Positions 1 through 10,447 of a stretch of 64,000 nucleotides of DNA are shown here, in pieces. The notes beneath the pieces are model-generated. The model was given only the letters and a program-made list of their open reading frames with translations, did not search any database and was not told where the DNA came from. Positions within the stretch are counted from its first letter, which is position 1, and every line of letters starts with the position of its first letter. The stretch spans positions 1 to 64,000 of the forward strand of contig NZ_JABSSX010000011.1 of the NCBI RefSeq assembly GCF_013280495.1, written 5' to 3'. The DNA is from Brevibacterium permense. Lineage in GTDB: Bacteria > Actinomycetota > Actinomycetes > Actinomycetales > Brevibacteriaceae. The position numbers and the translations under genes are program-made.

Positions 1-312
1 AGGTCGATAGTCCGGCGTGACCGTAAGCTGGGAGCGCGGGGTGCCGGAGTGGTGCTACCGGATCCCCGCGCTCCTGCTACCACTTCGTTCCACGCGTGCT
101 ACCGAATGCCGCTTCCCTACAAGGGGTCGGACTCTGTCTCGGTTTCGGACGAAAACGAACCGGGTAGTTCCTCTTTGCATCATTTACGATTTCCGGGAGT
201 GAACTGCGAGAAGCGCCGGGGTGCAGTTGTATGCGACCAAATGCTGGGGCAATAAATGTTCCTGCAAGCAAGCCAGGAGCTCCAATTGCTATTTCAACTA
301 TGATTTTGTCAA
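1..312. other. Intergenic start of window with hairpins
   Basis: No convincing protein gene. An 11-bp inverted repeat (GGAGCGCGGGG / CCCCGCGCTCC, about 32-84) can form a strong hairpin. A short repeat shared with the mosaic region lies at 96-122. A minus-strand frame starting at 316 begins with a hydrophobic stretch (IIVEIAIGAPGLLAGTF) but its remaining two thirds run through the repeat and look non-coding, so it may be a truncated small membrane protein. Confidence 0.4.
96..122 (+). repeat. 27-nt repeat shared with 40585-40611
   Basis: The sequence starts GTGCTACCGAATGC and ends CTTCCCTACAA. It matches 40585-40611 at 25 of 27 positions by direct comparison. At the second site the same sequence is the right half of a long palindrome; here the left palindrome arm is absent. 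It may be the end of a small non-coding mobile element. Confidence 0.55.
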
Positions 313-477
313 TCATTTCTCGTTTGCCTCACCTTCGGTTTGTTCAGGACGAGTCCGCGGGCGAACGATAAAGTCCCCGAATTTTTGGAGCAAAATCCCA
401 GTGGTGAACCAAACGAAAGCGAATACTATCGAGATTATATTGTTCGAAACGAAATTTAATAAGTCTTCTTGGAGCAT
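313..477 (-). CDS. Small single-TM membrane protein (54 aa), hypothetical
   Basis: An ATG-started minus-strand frame of 54 residues begins MLQEDLLNFVSNN, has one clear hydrophobic segment (about residues 13-31, IISIVFAFVWFTTGILL) and ends in a charged tail. Its stop overlaps the ATG of the next small minus-strand frame (start 316) in an ATGA arrangement, which suggests a coupled pair of tiny membrane proteins. Base composition is lower in GC than the core genes, so it is probably acquired. The Shine-Dalgarno signal is weak and no family is recognised; it could be chance. Confidence 0.3.
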   Translation of the reverse strand: MLQEDLLNFVSNNIISIVFAFVWFTTGILLQKFGDFIVRPRTRPEQTEGEANEK

Positions 478-774
478 GGTTTGCCTGACGTTAACCGTGT
501 GAACAGCGATGACTTCCTGTGGGCTAGCCTATAGCAACGTGCCCTGAGGTGTGCAAAATCGACTGACTGGAGCTGAAGGAAGTTGCTGCCGATACGGTTT
601 CGGCAGACCATTTATAGTCTTAGGCATTGAAGTTGAGTGAGCAGGCTGATGCGTTCACTGGTGGACTACGTAAGTGCGCTGGGTTGTTTCACTCGCAATT
701 GCGAGTTGCTGAGTCCAACGAGTCGAGCTTATGCGTCGCTAGGTTGGTGTCGTAGTGATTTCTGAGGTTGAAGC
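478..774. other. Intergenic region, no gene seen
   Basis: No supported reading frame. It contains a perfect 16-bp palindrome, ACTCGCAATTGCGAGT, at 691-706, which could be a regulator-binding site or part of a terminator for the methyltransferase gene that ends at 775. Confidence 0.4.
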
Positions 775-1389
775 TCAGTCCCGCTCAATCGTGAGCACGC
801 GGAAGCCCTTTGACGATCCCGTCCGGGTAACCGAATAGCCGTCGCCGAGCATCCCGGCGATCCACTTCTGCAGGGAATCGGCGCCGAGGTTCTTCGACAC
901 GACGAGATCGGCGCGGCCGCCCGGCGCCAGACGCGGCAGCCAGGTCTCCAAGAGTTCGTGCAGCGCTTCCTTGCCGATGCGGATCGGCGGATTCGACCGG
1001 ATCGCGGCGAACTGCAGGTCGGCGGGAACATCAGCGGCGGTGACGGTGTTGATCGTATCGAGACCCAGTCTGCGCGCATTCGCCGCGGTGGTCTCCAGGG
1101 ACCGGGAGTTGACGTCGAGTGCCCACACTCGAACATCCACCTCGGCGTCCTGGGCATCCAAGGCCGTGTGCAGGGCGATCGGCCCCCAACCGCAGCCGAG
1201 ATCGAGGATATCGCCGGCCGGCGGCTCAGCCAGATGCCGCAGCAGCACAGCGGTGCCGAGGTCGAGGCGAGTGGGCGAGAACGTGCCGGATACGGTTTCG
1301 ACGGTGACGGCGCGGCCGGCCAGATCGAGGTTGAGTACCCGCGACTTGGCCTCGCTGCTCGGCGATTCGGTGAAATAGTGCTCTGACAC
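775..1389 (-). CDS. Class I SAM-dependent methyltransferase, RsmC-like
   Basis: 204 residues with a GTG start. It has a Rossmann-fold methyltransferase 'small' (MTS) domain: the SAM-binding motif I DLGCGWGPIALHTAL lies near residues 61-75 and the NPPIR motif, typical of enzymes that methylate a base amino group, follows in the middle of the protein. RsmC and RlmG relatives methylate guanine in 16S or 23S rRNA (known for the family). The E. coli enzymes carry an extra N-terminal domain that is absent here, so this is the short single-domain type common in actinobacteria. It is divergent from hflX with a gap of about 130 bp. The exact rRNA target cannot be read from sequence. Confidence 0.85.
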   Translation of the reverse strand: MSEHYFTESPSSEAKSRVLNLDLAGRAVTVETVSGTFSPTRLDLGTAVLLRHLAEPPAGDILDLGCGWGPIALHTALDAQDAEVDVRVWALDVNSRSLETTAANARRLGLDTINTVTAADVPADLQFAAIRSNPPIRIGKEALHELLETWLPRLAPGGRADLVVSKNLGADSLQKWIAGMLGDGYSVTRTGSSKGFRVLTIERD

Positions 1390-1518
1390 CGTTTCAGTCT
1401 AGACGGCTGTGGGAGAATTGATGGACACCACCGTCGGTGCGAATCGCCTGGACCGGTGGCAAGCATGACGACGTCCGCACGAGAAGTTCCGTGCGGGCGG
1501 CAGAGAACAAAGGAATGA

Positions 1519-2987
<1,469 letters not shown>

Positions 2988-2991
<4 letters not shown>

Positions 2992-4958
2992 AGGCAGTCG
3001 AAAACCTCCTCGAATCCGCTGTCGGCGCCATCGGCGGATCGCCACGCGAGGGTCAGCAGGAGATGGCGCAGGCGGTCGCCTCATCGCTGGACAAGGGAAT
3101 CCATCTGCTCGTGCAGGCAGGAACCGGCACAGGCAAGTCTTTGGCCTACCTGGTGCCGGCGGCCGAGTACGTCACCCGCACCGGCGGGAAGGTCGTCGTG
3201 TCAACGGCGACCCTGGCCCTGCAGACGCAGATCATCCACCGCGACCTGCCCCGGCTGTTCAAGGCCGTGAAGAAGGACCTCGATCCGCTTCCCCAGGCGG
3301 CACTGCTCAAGGGGCGCCGGAACTATGTGTGCAAGCACAAGCTCGCCGGCGGGTACCCCGACGAGGGCGAGGGCATGCTCTTCGACCTCGGTGCCGACGC
3401 CGAGGCGGGACGCAAACCCACCGAACGCTCCGGCCTGGGGGAGGAGATCCAGCGGATCCGCACCTGGGAGAAGACCACCGACACCGGCGACCGGGACGAC
3501 CTCCTGCCCGGCGTCAGCGATCGTGCCTGGTCGCAGGTGTCCGTCAACGCCTTCGACTGCCTCGGCTCGAACTGTCCGCTGTTCACCGAATGCTTCGCCG
3601 AGCTCGCCCGGAACAAAGCCGCCGAAGCCGATATCGTCGTGACGAACCACGCCCTGCTGGCCATCGACGCCTTCGGGGAATCGAACGTGCTGCCCGAACA
3701 CGATGTCATCATCATCGACGAGGCCCACGAACTCAAGGACCGGGTGACCAGCGCCCTGTCCGGGCAGATCAACACGAGCATGCTTTCGGCCGCGACGAGT
3801 TCCGTACGCAAACACACCACCGTCCAGGACGGCGTCGTGTCTCTGCTCGACTCCGCCGCGGCGGCACTCGAACGTGCGCAGACCTCGGTTCCCGAAGGGC
3901 TCATCCTGCATATGAGCGAGGCGCTCGGACTGGCCCTGGCACAGATCCGCGACTCCGCCCGCCAGATCATCAACGACATCGGCGGCAAGACCGAGGACGC
4001 CGATGCTGGCCGGCAGATGGCCAAGGCGCGCTGCCAGGAGATCTTCGAACTCGCCGAACGCTTCTGCGATCCGGGTAAGAACGACGTCATCTGGCTCTCA
4101 CGCTCGACCTTCCGCGAGAAGGAGACGACGAATCTCGTCGTCGCGCCCTTGAGCGTGGCCGGCACCATGCGCAATGGCATCTTCGAAGAATCCACGGTCG
4201 TGGCCACCTCGGCGACCCTGTCCCTCGGTGGGAACTTCGACGCGGTGGCAGCCTCGTTGGGACTTTTCGGACCCGAGGCGCCGAAATGGGACAGCCTCGA
4301 TGTCGGATCTCCCTTCGACTACGGCAAGCAGGGAATCCTCTATGTCGCCTCCCACCTGCCCAAACCCGCACGCAGCGGACTGAGCGAAGAAGCGCTGACC
4401 GAACTCGAGGAACTCGTCGAATCCTCGAACGGCGGGGCACTGGGCCTGTTCTCCTCCCGGGCGGCGGCCAACTCGGCAGCCGAACACCTGCGGGAGAAAT
4501 TCGATTTCCCGATCCTGCTCCAAGGCGATGACGGCCTGCCGGCGCTGGTCTCCCAGTTCACCGCCGATGACCAGACCTGCCTGTTCGGGACCATGTCTCT
4601 GTGGCAGGGAGTGGATGTGCCGGGACGGACGAACCGCCTGGTCATCATCGACCGTCTGCCGTTCCCACGTCCCGACGACCCGCTCATGCAGGCGCGGGCA
4701 CGCGATGCCGACCAACGGGGAGTCAACGGATTCATGGCGGTGTCGGCCACGCATGCCGCCCTGCGCCTGGCTCAGGGAGCCGGACGCCTCATCCGGTCGA
4801 CCAAGGACAGGGGAGTGGTGGCCGTGCTCGACTCGCGGCTGCGCTCTGCCCGGTATGCCGGGTTTCTCGTCAACTCGATGCCGCGGATGTGGCCGACGAC
4901 GAATTCCGGCCTCGTCCGCAAGAGCCTGGCACGGCTGGCCGAAACCGACGAAGGATGA
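2988..4958 (+). CDS. dinG: DinG/XPD-family Fe-S ATP-dependent DNA helicase
   Basis: 656 residues; the GTG start overlaps the hflX stop. Walker A AGTGTGKS lies near residue 44 and the DEAH box IIIDEAHELK near 243. Four cysteines spaced as in the XPD/DinG iron-sulfur domain lie between them: YVCKHK near 113, then FDCLGSNCPLFTEC near 190-202. The C-terminal superfamily-2 motifs include GTMSLWQGVDVPG and the QGAGRLIRS arginine-finger motif. DinG enzymes unwind R-loops, D-loops and forked DNA with 5'-3' polarity. The hflX-helicase order recurs in actinobacteria. There is no exonuclease domain. The symbol is a family assignment. Confidence 0.9.
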
Positions 4959-5146
4959 CACCCCAGCATGAGCACTTGCTTTGAGGTGGTAGTCCTCTGG
5001 ACCTTAATGCCGTGGAAGGCTCGTTTGCCTAAGTCAAACAGTGGCGAGGGTTAGCGACGAAGTATGACAATCTCACCATCACCTTTCGAGCGATCGTCTT
5101 GATCAGAGCGATCTTGACATGGCTACGTCGATAAAGGAGGAATACT
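4959..5146. other. Intergenic, AT-richer spacer
   Basis: No gene is supported. Composition drops in GC directly after the helicase stop, marking the start of a small patch (to about 5770) of foreign or decayed DNA. Confidence 0.4.
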
Positions 5147-5431
5147 CTAATACCATCGTCTGTCGATAACTTCGACGGATTCGCCCAATTCGCGTTGAAT
5201 TCGAGCCACAAGATCGTCGCCCTCGGCTTTGCTTTTTCGCTCGTTTTCTTCGTTATCCCATCCGGCGTCGACATCGTAATGGTGGTTCCAAAAGTCGGTC
5301 CACTGAAGAATGTCTCGGCCAAGGCTCTCAGAGAGTCCAAGATCATTCGGATATAGCAGAATTTTCTCAGAATCGCTGTCCCACAAGGGGGACCGGGCGT
5401 GATCAGGGAAAAATCGAATAGTTCGCTTCAT
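5147..5431 (-). CDS. Hypothetical 94-aa protein
   Basis: The frame begins MKRTIRFFPDHARSPLWDSD and has the look of a real small soluble protein: the N-terminal 'FPD..RSPLWD' stretch, a central WTDFWNHHYD segment and a C-terminal LVARIQRELG helix followed by VEVIDRRWY. Similar short orphan proteins scattered in actinobacterial genomes are recalled only in general terms; no function is known to me. The gene is of lower GC than the flanks and sits beside a transposase fragment, so acquisition is likely. The start follows a purine-rich stretch. It might be an orphan immunity or accessory protein, but nothing here proves that. Confidence 0.55.
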   Translation of the reverse strand: MKRTIRFFPDHARSPLWDSDSEKILLYPNDLGLSESLGRDILQWTDFWNHHYDVDAGWDNEENERKSKAEGDDLVARIQRELGESVEVIDRRWY

Positions 5432-5575
5432 TCTTTATTTGCCCTGCCTTTCGATGCATCACTTGATAAGGGTGCATTCAGTGTCTGTTGACGGTATCGC
5501 TGTCACGATCTTTTTATTGTTCTTTGAAACATAAATCGATGGCCAGTAATCGGCAATGTTTTTTCCATCGTCGTC

Positions 5576-5767
5576 TTGGTCATTGATATCTACTCCCGCG
5601 AGATCGTGGGCCACCGTGTCGGGGCGCGGGAGGTCGATATGTTGGCGGTGGAACTGTTCGTTGACGCTATCGCTCGGTTCGGGGTGCCGAAGTACGTTTA
5701 TGCCGACTCGGGTGCTGCGATGACGGCGAATGCGTTGACGGATGCGTTGACAGTTCGTGGCTTGTGA
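5576..5767 (+). pseudogene. IS3-family transposase (OrfB, rve domain) fragment
   Basis: About 60 residues match the integrase core of IS3-type OrfB: VIDIYSREIVGH (first catalytic Asp of DDE) followed by the region reaching YADSGAAMTAN (second Asp). There is no upstream OrfA, no N-terminal half, no third catalytic Glu and no terminal repeat; a TGA ends the frame. This is a dead remnant and shows an insertion sequence once stood between the helicase and lexA. Confidence 0.75.
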
Positions 5768-5881
5768 CTCAAACCAGCTAGATATCGCGCGATTTCAGAT
5801 CTTTCGCCACAGCTGACGCCTCAATCTTCGGCCGTACGCGGGGACGGATGCCTCAAGCCTCCGACATGCAGGGGATTCTGA

Positions 5882-6637
5882 TCAGAGGCGGCGGATGACG
5901 GCGACGACGAGGCCCATGATCTGCGCGTAGGTGCCGTCGATGGGTTCGTAGTTCTCGTTCTGCGGCATCAGCCACTGTTGACCGGCCTTGCGCTTGAGGG
6001 TCTTCACCGTGGCCTCGCCGTCGAGGAGGGCGGCGACGATCTGACCGTTGTCAGCTGTGTGCTGCTTGCGCACGACCACCCAGTCGTCGTGGCAGATGGC
6101 GGCTTCGATCATCGAATCGCCGACGACCTTGAGCAGGAACATCTCACCGGAGCCGACGACCTGGGTCGGCAGGGAGAAGACGTCGTCGACTTCCTGTTCG
6201 GCCAGGATCGGGCCACCGGCGGCGATGCGTCCGACGACCGGCACCTGCACGGTGTTGTTGGCCAGCTCCTCGTACTTCGCGCGCTCGGCCTCTTCCTCTT
6301 CGAACGGATTGACCACTTCGATGGCTCGCGGGCGCTTCGGGTCGCGGCGGACATAGCCGAGGCGTTCGAGCTGCGAGAGCTGGTGGGCGACGCTGGAGAG
6401 GGAGGCCAGCCCGGCGGCCTTGCCGATCTCGCGCATGCTCGGCGGGTAGCCGTTGGTCACGACCGCACGTTCGATGGTCTCGAGCACGAGACGCTGACGG
6501 GGAGTGAGGCGGAAGTCGCCCTCACCGGATGACCCCTCAGGGATCTGGACGACGTCGTCATCGGTGCGAGCGGCAGCGATCTCGCTGGCAACATCTTCGT
6601 TGCGAGGCCTGCCTCTGCCTCGTTTGTTCTGAACCAT
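5882..6637 (-). CDS. lexA: LexA repressor, SOS regulator
   Basis: 251 residues. The winged helix lies at about 43-107 ([16 protein letters not shown]...[10 protein letters not shown]). The C-terminal S24 autoprotease has its Ala-Gly cleavage site at 140-141 (GRIAAGGPI), catalytic Ser at 175 (VGDSMIEAA) and Lys at 212 (ATVKTLKR). RecA-stimulated self-cleavage derepresses the DNA-damage regulon (known). An Arg/Asp-rich 40-residue N-terminal extension is common in actinobacterial LexA. It is divergent from the LysM gene, and the shared 234-bp region carries SOS-box palindromes, so lexA is probably autoregulated. Confidence 0.97.
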   Translation of the reverse strand: MVQNKRGRGRPRNEDVASEIAAARTDDDVVQIPEGSSGEGDFRLTPRQRLVLETIERAVVTNGYPPSMREIGKAAGLASLSSVAHQLSQLERLGYVRRDPKRPRAIEVVNPFEEEEAERAKYEELANNTVQVPVVGRIAAGGPILAEQEVDDVFSLPTQVVGSGEMFLLKVVGDSMIEAAICHDDWVVVRKQHTADNGQIVAALLDGEATVKTLKRKAGQQWLMPQNENYEPIDGTYAQIMGLVVAVIRRL

Positions 6638-6763
6638 TGCTCGTTCCCCTTCGTTCTATTCCCTGCCGCTGAACGCCGTGATCTCCGCTTCGGAAATTCT
6701 CGTGTCAGTGCCGACTGAGATGGTTCTGACAGATCAATCAACAACGCTGGTTCCCTCTCATTG

Positions 6764-6830
6764 TCGCATAGATGTTCGAGTTGGACTGGACATTTGTTCG
6801 ATTGGCATGTTGAATAGAACAGACGTTCTA
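6764..6830. promoter_or_regulatory. Cluster of SOS-box-like LexA sites
   Basis: Three sites lie between divergent lexA and the LysM gene. The best is TAGAACAGACGTTCTA at 6815-6830, a perfect palindrome with a 4-nt centre. CTGGACATTTGTTCGA at 6786-6801 has a perfect right half, and TCGCATAGATGTTCGA at 6764-6779 also ends in GTTCGA. The actinobacterial consensus is close to TCGAAC-4-GTTCGA. The cluster probably represses both genes until DNA damage. Confidence 0.75.
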
Positions 6831-6871
6831 CCGATTGCTGGTGGAATCGTACGAATGAAAGAGGTAATGCG

Positions 6872-7210
6872 ATGTCTGCACAGAACACCGAGCTGCACCT
6901 GACCCCTCGTGGACGCCAGGCTGTGCGCCTTCTCCGGACCCTGCTCGTCGCTCTCGTCGTCATCGGCGGGGCGGTCCTCCTCGCCACCCAGTCGTTCTCG
7001 GCAGCTGCTGTCGCCGAATCGGAGACGGAGAGCATCGGCATCGACGCCGAGGCGGTCGTCGTCGGTGAGGGTGAATCGCTGTGGACCGTGGCTTCGAATC
7101 TCGGCATCGACCGCGACACCCGCGATGTCGTTGCCGATATCGTCGAGATCAACCACCTGGACACACCGACGGTTCACCCCGGACAGACCCTCGACGTCCC
7201 CGTCCGCTGA
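6872..7210 (+). CDS. LysM-domain membrane protein, probable SOS cell-division suppressor
   Basis: 112 residues. A short cytoplasmic N-terminus is followed by one TM segment (about residues 20-42, LLRTLLVALVVIGGAVLLA) and an extracytoplasmic C-terminal LysM domain (about 62-110, VVGEGESLWTVASNLG ... VHPGQTLDVPV). TM plus a single LysM next to and divergent from lexA is the architecture of Bacillus YneA and the actinobacterial analogues that block division during the SOS response (family knowledge). The three SOS-like boxes upstream support damage induction. Function is inferred from architecture and position; a plain cell-wall-binding protein is the alternative. Confidence 0.8.
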   Translation: MSAQNTELHLTPRGRQAVRLLRTLLVALVVIGGAVLLATQSFSAAAVAESETESIGIDAEAVVVGEGESLWTVASNLGIDRDTRDVVADIVEINHLDTPTVHPGQTLDVPVR

Positions 7211-7305
7211 GGCCGAACCCTGCTCGACCGGCAGGGGCCGGCCCGACCGGCAGCGCGCTGACCCGTTCGATCGGATGAGCCGACCGGCCGATCTCGATGC
7301 CCGAC

Positions 7306-7325
7306 CCGCCGCCCGGGCGGCGGGG
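7306..7325. terminator. GC palindrome between LysM gene and hisC
   Basis: A near-perfect GC palindrome (CCGCCGCCCGGGCGGCGG) lies 100 bp after the LysM gene stop and just before the hisC promoter. There is no T-tract, so it may be a weak or factor-assisted terminator, or only a structural element. Confidence 0.35.
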
Positions 7326-7334
7326 GCCTCTCGG

Positions 7335-7340
7335 TAGAAT
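7335..7340 (+). promoter_or_regulatory. Probable -10 box of his operon (leaderless start)
   Basis: TAGAAT sits 7 nt before the GTG at 7348, exactly the spacing seen in leaderless actinobacterial transcripts, and no ribosome site is visible upstream of hisC. An in-frame ATG at 7339 overlaps the -10 box and is therefore the less likely start. Confidence 0.5.
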
Positions 7341-7347
7341 GATCGCC

Positions 7348-8526
7348 GTGGGAAACATCGACTCTCTGCCAGTGCGTTCAGACCTCGTCGGCCTCAAGCC
7401 GTACGGGGCTCCGCACCTCAATGTGCCGGTCCAGCTCAACGTCAACGAGAACGCCTATCCGCTTCCGGACGTCGTCGTCGAGAGCATGCGCGCAGCCGTC
7501 GACGATCACTTCGCCGGACTCAATCGATATCCCGATCGCGAATTCACCGCACTGCGCGAACACCTCGTCACCTATCTGGACGGTGTGAACGAACGCGCCG
7601 GAGACTCCGTCGACCTCGATCCCTCCATGATCTGGGCCGCCAACGGCTCGAACGAAGTGCTCAGCCATATCGTCCAGGCTTTCGGTGGGCCGGGCCGTAC
7701 CGTCTTAGGCTTCACCCCCTCGTATTCGATGCACCCGCTCATCACCACGGGCACGGGTGCCGAATGGCAGCACGTCGAACGCAAGGACGACTTCACCCTC
7801 GATGCCGAGACGGTCGCCGCCGAGGTGGCTCGTGCGAATCCGGACATCGTATTCCTGTGTACCCCGAACAATCCGACCGGGACCTCGATCGGCCTCGACG
7901 TCATCGAAGCCGCCTACGACAACTGCGCAGGGATAGTCATCGTCGACGAGGCGTATGCGGAGTTCTCTCGCCCCGCCAAGTCTTCGGCGATGACTCTGCT
8001 TGAGGGCCGGCCCCGCCTCGTCGTCTCCCGCACCATGAGCAAGGCCTTCGCCTGTGCCGGCCTGCGCTTGGGCTACGCCATCGCCGCACCCGAGCTCATC
8101 GACGTCCTCAGTCTCGTCCGCCTGCCTTACCACCTGTCCGAGGTCACCCAGGTGCTGGCCTGCACGGCACTCGAACATGCCGAACTGCTGCTGGGCAATG
8201 TCGACCGTCTCATCGACTCGCGCAACCGGATTTCCAGCCACCTCGCCGAGGCGGGCTTCACCGTCCACGACAGCGATTCGAACTTCGTCCTCTTCGGCAA
8301 CATCGCCTCACCGGCCGAGCTGTGGCAGAAGCTGCTCGACCGCGGAGTCCTCATCCGCGATATCGGCATCACCGGCCACGCCCGCGTCAACGCCGGCACC
8401 GAGGCAGAGACCGAAGCGTTCCTGACCGCCATCGACGACATCCTCGCCGAATCACCGGATGTGCTCGCAGACCGTCCGCAGTCTCCGACCCCGTCATCAG
8501 CCGCCCCGACGAAAGGCACTCCATGA
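7348..8526 (+). CDS. hisC: Histidinol-phosphate aminotransferase HisC
   Basis: About 392 residues of fold-type I PLP aminotransferase. It converts imidazole-acetol phosphate and glutamate to histidinol phosphate. Visible signatures are the N-terminal [11 protein letters not shown] substrate region, [12 protein letters not shown], and the PLP-lysine motif [17 protein letters not shown]. It is first in a run hisC-hisB-(membrane gene)-hisH-priA and ends in an ATGA overlap with hisB. The start was chosen from the TAGAAT box; ATG 7339 is the alternative and adds three residues. hisD and hisF are not in this window. Confidence 0.95.
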   Translation: MGNIDSLPVRSDLVGLKPYGAPHLNVPVQLNVNENAYPLPDVVVESMRAAVDDHFAGLNRYPDREFTALREHLVTYLDGVNERAGDSVDLDPSMIWAANGSNEVLSHIVQAFGGPGRTVLGFTPSYSMHPLITTGTGAEWQHVERKDDFTLDAETVAAEVARANPDIVFLCTPNNPTGTSIGLDVIEAAYDNCAGIVIVDEAYAEFSRPAKSSAMTLLEGRPRLVVSRTMSKAFACAGLRLGYAIAAPELIDVLSLVRLPYHLSEVTQVLACTALEHAELLLGNVDRLIDSRNRISSHLAEAGFTVHDSDSNFVLFGNIASPAELWQKLLDRGVLIRDIGITGHARVNAGTEAETEAFLTAIDDILAESPDVLADRPQSPTPSSAAPTKGTP

Positions 8527-9119
8527 GGCAGGCCCAGAACTCACGCACCACGTCCGAGTCCACGGTGTCCGTGTCCGTCAACCTCGACGGCACCGGAACT
8601 TCGAACATCTCGACTTCCGTGCCGTTCTTCGACCATATGCTCACCGCCCTGTCGAAGCACTCGATGATCGACCTCGACATCACCGCCACCGGTGACACGC
8701 ACATCGACGTCCACCACACCGTCGAGGACACCTCGATCGTGCTCGGCCAGACCCTGCGCGAGGCTCTCGGCGACAAAGTCGGCATCCGCCGCTACGGCTT
8801 CGCCGCCGTGCCGCTGGACGAGGCATTGGCCCAGTGCGTCGTCGACGTCTCCGGTCGCCCCTACTTCGTCCACGAAGGCGAGCCCGAAGGTCAGCAGTAC
8901 CACCTCATCGGCGGCCACTTCACCGGGTCGATGACCTCCCACTCGCTGGAATCGATCGCCTTCAACGGCGGACTGACCGTCCACCTCGACCTGGTGCGCG
9001 GTCGCGACCCGCACCACATCGTCGAAGCCGAGTTCAAGGCCTTCGCCCGCGCGCTGCGCGAGGCCGTCGAAACCGATCCGCGCAGCAACTCCGTTCCCAG
9101 CACCAAGGGAGTCCTGTGA
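8523..9119 (+). CDS. hisB: Imidazoleglycerol-phosphate dehydratase HisB
   Basis: 198 residues, monofunctional as in Gram-positives (no phosphatase domain). It dehydrates imidazole glycerol phosphate to imidazole acetol phosphate. The two metal-binding repeats are [11 protein letters not shown] near residue 61 and [13 protein letters not shown] near 162; SVPFFDHM at the N-terminus and the C-terminal STKGVL tail are also diagnostic. It is translationally coupled at both ends (ATGA with hisC, GTGA with the next gene). Confidence 0.97.
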   Translation: MRQAQNSRTTSESTVSVSVNLDGTGTSNISTSVPFFDHMLTALSKHSMIDLDITATGDTHIDVHHTVEDTSIVLGQTLREALGDKVGIRRYGFAAVPLDEALAQCVVDVSGRPYFVHEGEPEGQQYHLIGGHFTGSMTSHSLESIAFNGGLTVHLDLVRGRDPHHIVEAEFKAFARALREAVETDPRSNSVPSTKGVL

Positions 9120-9718
9120 GCACGACCGTCATCGTGACCCCGTTCGGGGTCGCCCAGCAGTTGGCCGCCGCCTGCGTGCTGTCGAACATCTCCGGCACCA
9201 TCGTGCCGATCGGCGAGTTCAGCGGAATCGTGCTCGCCGACACGGATGTCAAAGCCGGCAACGAGGCGGCCGCGGCGATCTCCAAGCTCGCGGGCAAACA
9301 CGAGGTCCTCCTCCTCGTGCGCAGCGAAGAGCAGATCGACGCCGGCCACTTCCGTCACGGTGCCCGCGAATCCGATGTGCCGGCCGGGCTGGCGCTGAAG
9401 AACCTGCCCGATGTGCTCGAAGGTCTCCTGCTCGAAACCGTTGCCGCAGAGGACGTCGAGGGCAATATACCGACCTCGTCCATGACGAAGCTGCAGGCCA
9501 GCGCGGCCACGATGAGCCCTGGCCGGGCCGCCATGGCACGCACGGCGCTGCTGTGGATCATCGCCGCCGTGCTCGCGGGTCTCGTCATGGCCTTCGGCAT
9601 CGCCCTGGCTCTGGGCGGGAACACCATCGCCTGGGTCGTCGCCGCACTCGGTGCCATCGTCCTCGGGTTCTCCCTGTGGAGGATCTGGTCGGTGCTGAGC
9701 AAGGGGGCGAAGCGATGA
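9116..9718 (+). CDS. Hypothetical two-TM protein in his operon
   Basis: 200 residues. The GTG start overlaps the hisB stop and the stop overlaps the hisH ATG, so this is an integral operon member. The N-terminal ~140 residues are soluble ([21 protein letters not shown]...) and rich in Ala, Glu and Val. Two adjacent C-terminal TM helices follow (about 143-165, [20 protein letters not shown], and 168-188, [16 protein letters not shown]). Actinobacterial his operons often carry a small membrane gene between hisB and hisH; I know no assigned function. Candidate roles (membrane anchoring, regulation, transport) are speculation. Confidence 0.8.
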   Translation: MSTTVIVTPFGVAQQLAAACVLSNISGTIVPIGEFSGIVLADTDVKAGNEAAAAISKLAGKHEVLLLVRSEEQIDAGHFRHGARESDVPAGLALKNLPDVLEGLLLETVAAEDVEGNIPTSSMTKLQASAATMSPGRAAMARTALLWIIAAVLAGLVMAFGIALALGGNTIAWVVAALGAIVLGFSLWRIWSVLSKGAKR

Positions 9719-10389
9719 CGACTGTGGCCGTCCTCGACTACGGTGCCGGAAACGTCCGCTCCGCCGTGCGTGCGGTCGCCGCAGCCGGTGCCGAGGTCAC
9801 GCTCACGGCTGATCACGATGTCATCAACGACTCCGACGGACTGCTGGTCCCCGGCGTCGGCGCATTTTCGGCCGTGATGGCCGGACTGGAGAACGTCGGG
9901 GGAGTCGACCTCATCCGGGCACGTCACGAACAGGGGCGACCGCTGCTCGGCATCTGCGTCGGCCTCCAGGTGTTCTTCGCCCGCGGCGTCGAACACGGAG
10001 TCAAGACCGAGGGCATCGGTCTGTGGCCCGGAGCCGTCACCGGCCTCGAAGCGCCGGTCATCCCGCATATGGGATGGTCGAAGGTCAACGCTCCAGCAGA
10101 CTCGGCCATGTTCGCCGGCATCGGTGACGAGCGCTTCTACTTCGTCCACTCCTACGCCGCGACCGAGCCGCCGGCGAACGCAACGGTGACGACTGCCCGC
10201 CACGGCAATGACTTCATCGCCGCTGTCGAAGACGGAACCACCTGGGCAGCACAGTTCCATCCCGAGAAATCCGCCGAGGCGGGCGCCAGGCTCCTGCGCA
10301 ACTGGCTCGCCTCGTTCGCCGCCGACAGCAGTCCGGGCAGCGGTTCGGGCAGCACCGGCACCAACTCCACAGACTCACTCAGCTCCTGA
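9715..10389 (+). CDS. hisH: Imidazole glycerol phosphate synthase glutaminase subunit HisH
   Basis: 224 residues of class I glutamine amidotransferase. It starts [13 protein letters not shown], has the nucleophile Cys in [12 protein letters not shown] and the His-Glu pair in [12 protein letters not shown] near the C-terminus. It supplies ammonia to HisF, which is not in this window. A low-complexity Ser/Gly/Thr tail (about 20 residues, [17 protein letters not shown]) extends beyond the usual end of HisH and is probably disordered. ATG 9715 overlaps the previous stop. Confidence 0.96.
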   Translation: MTTVAVLDYGAGNVRSAVRAVAAAGAEVTLTADHDVINDSDGLLVPGVGAFSAVMAGLENVGGVDLIRARHEQGRPLLGICVGLQVFFARGVEHGVKTEGIGLWPGAVTGLEAPVIPHMGWSKVNAPADSAMFAGIGDERFYFVHSYAATEPPANATVTTARHGNDFIAAVEDGTTWAAQFHPEKSAEAGARLLRNWLASFAADSSPGSGSGSTGTNSTDSLSS

Positions 10390-10447
10390 CCGAGCACACC
10401 GACTATGGTCGCCTCAAACCCCGTGGCACCCTGGCAGAAAGGTCACA

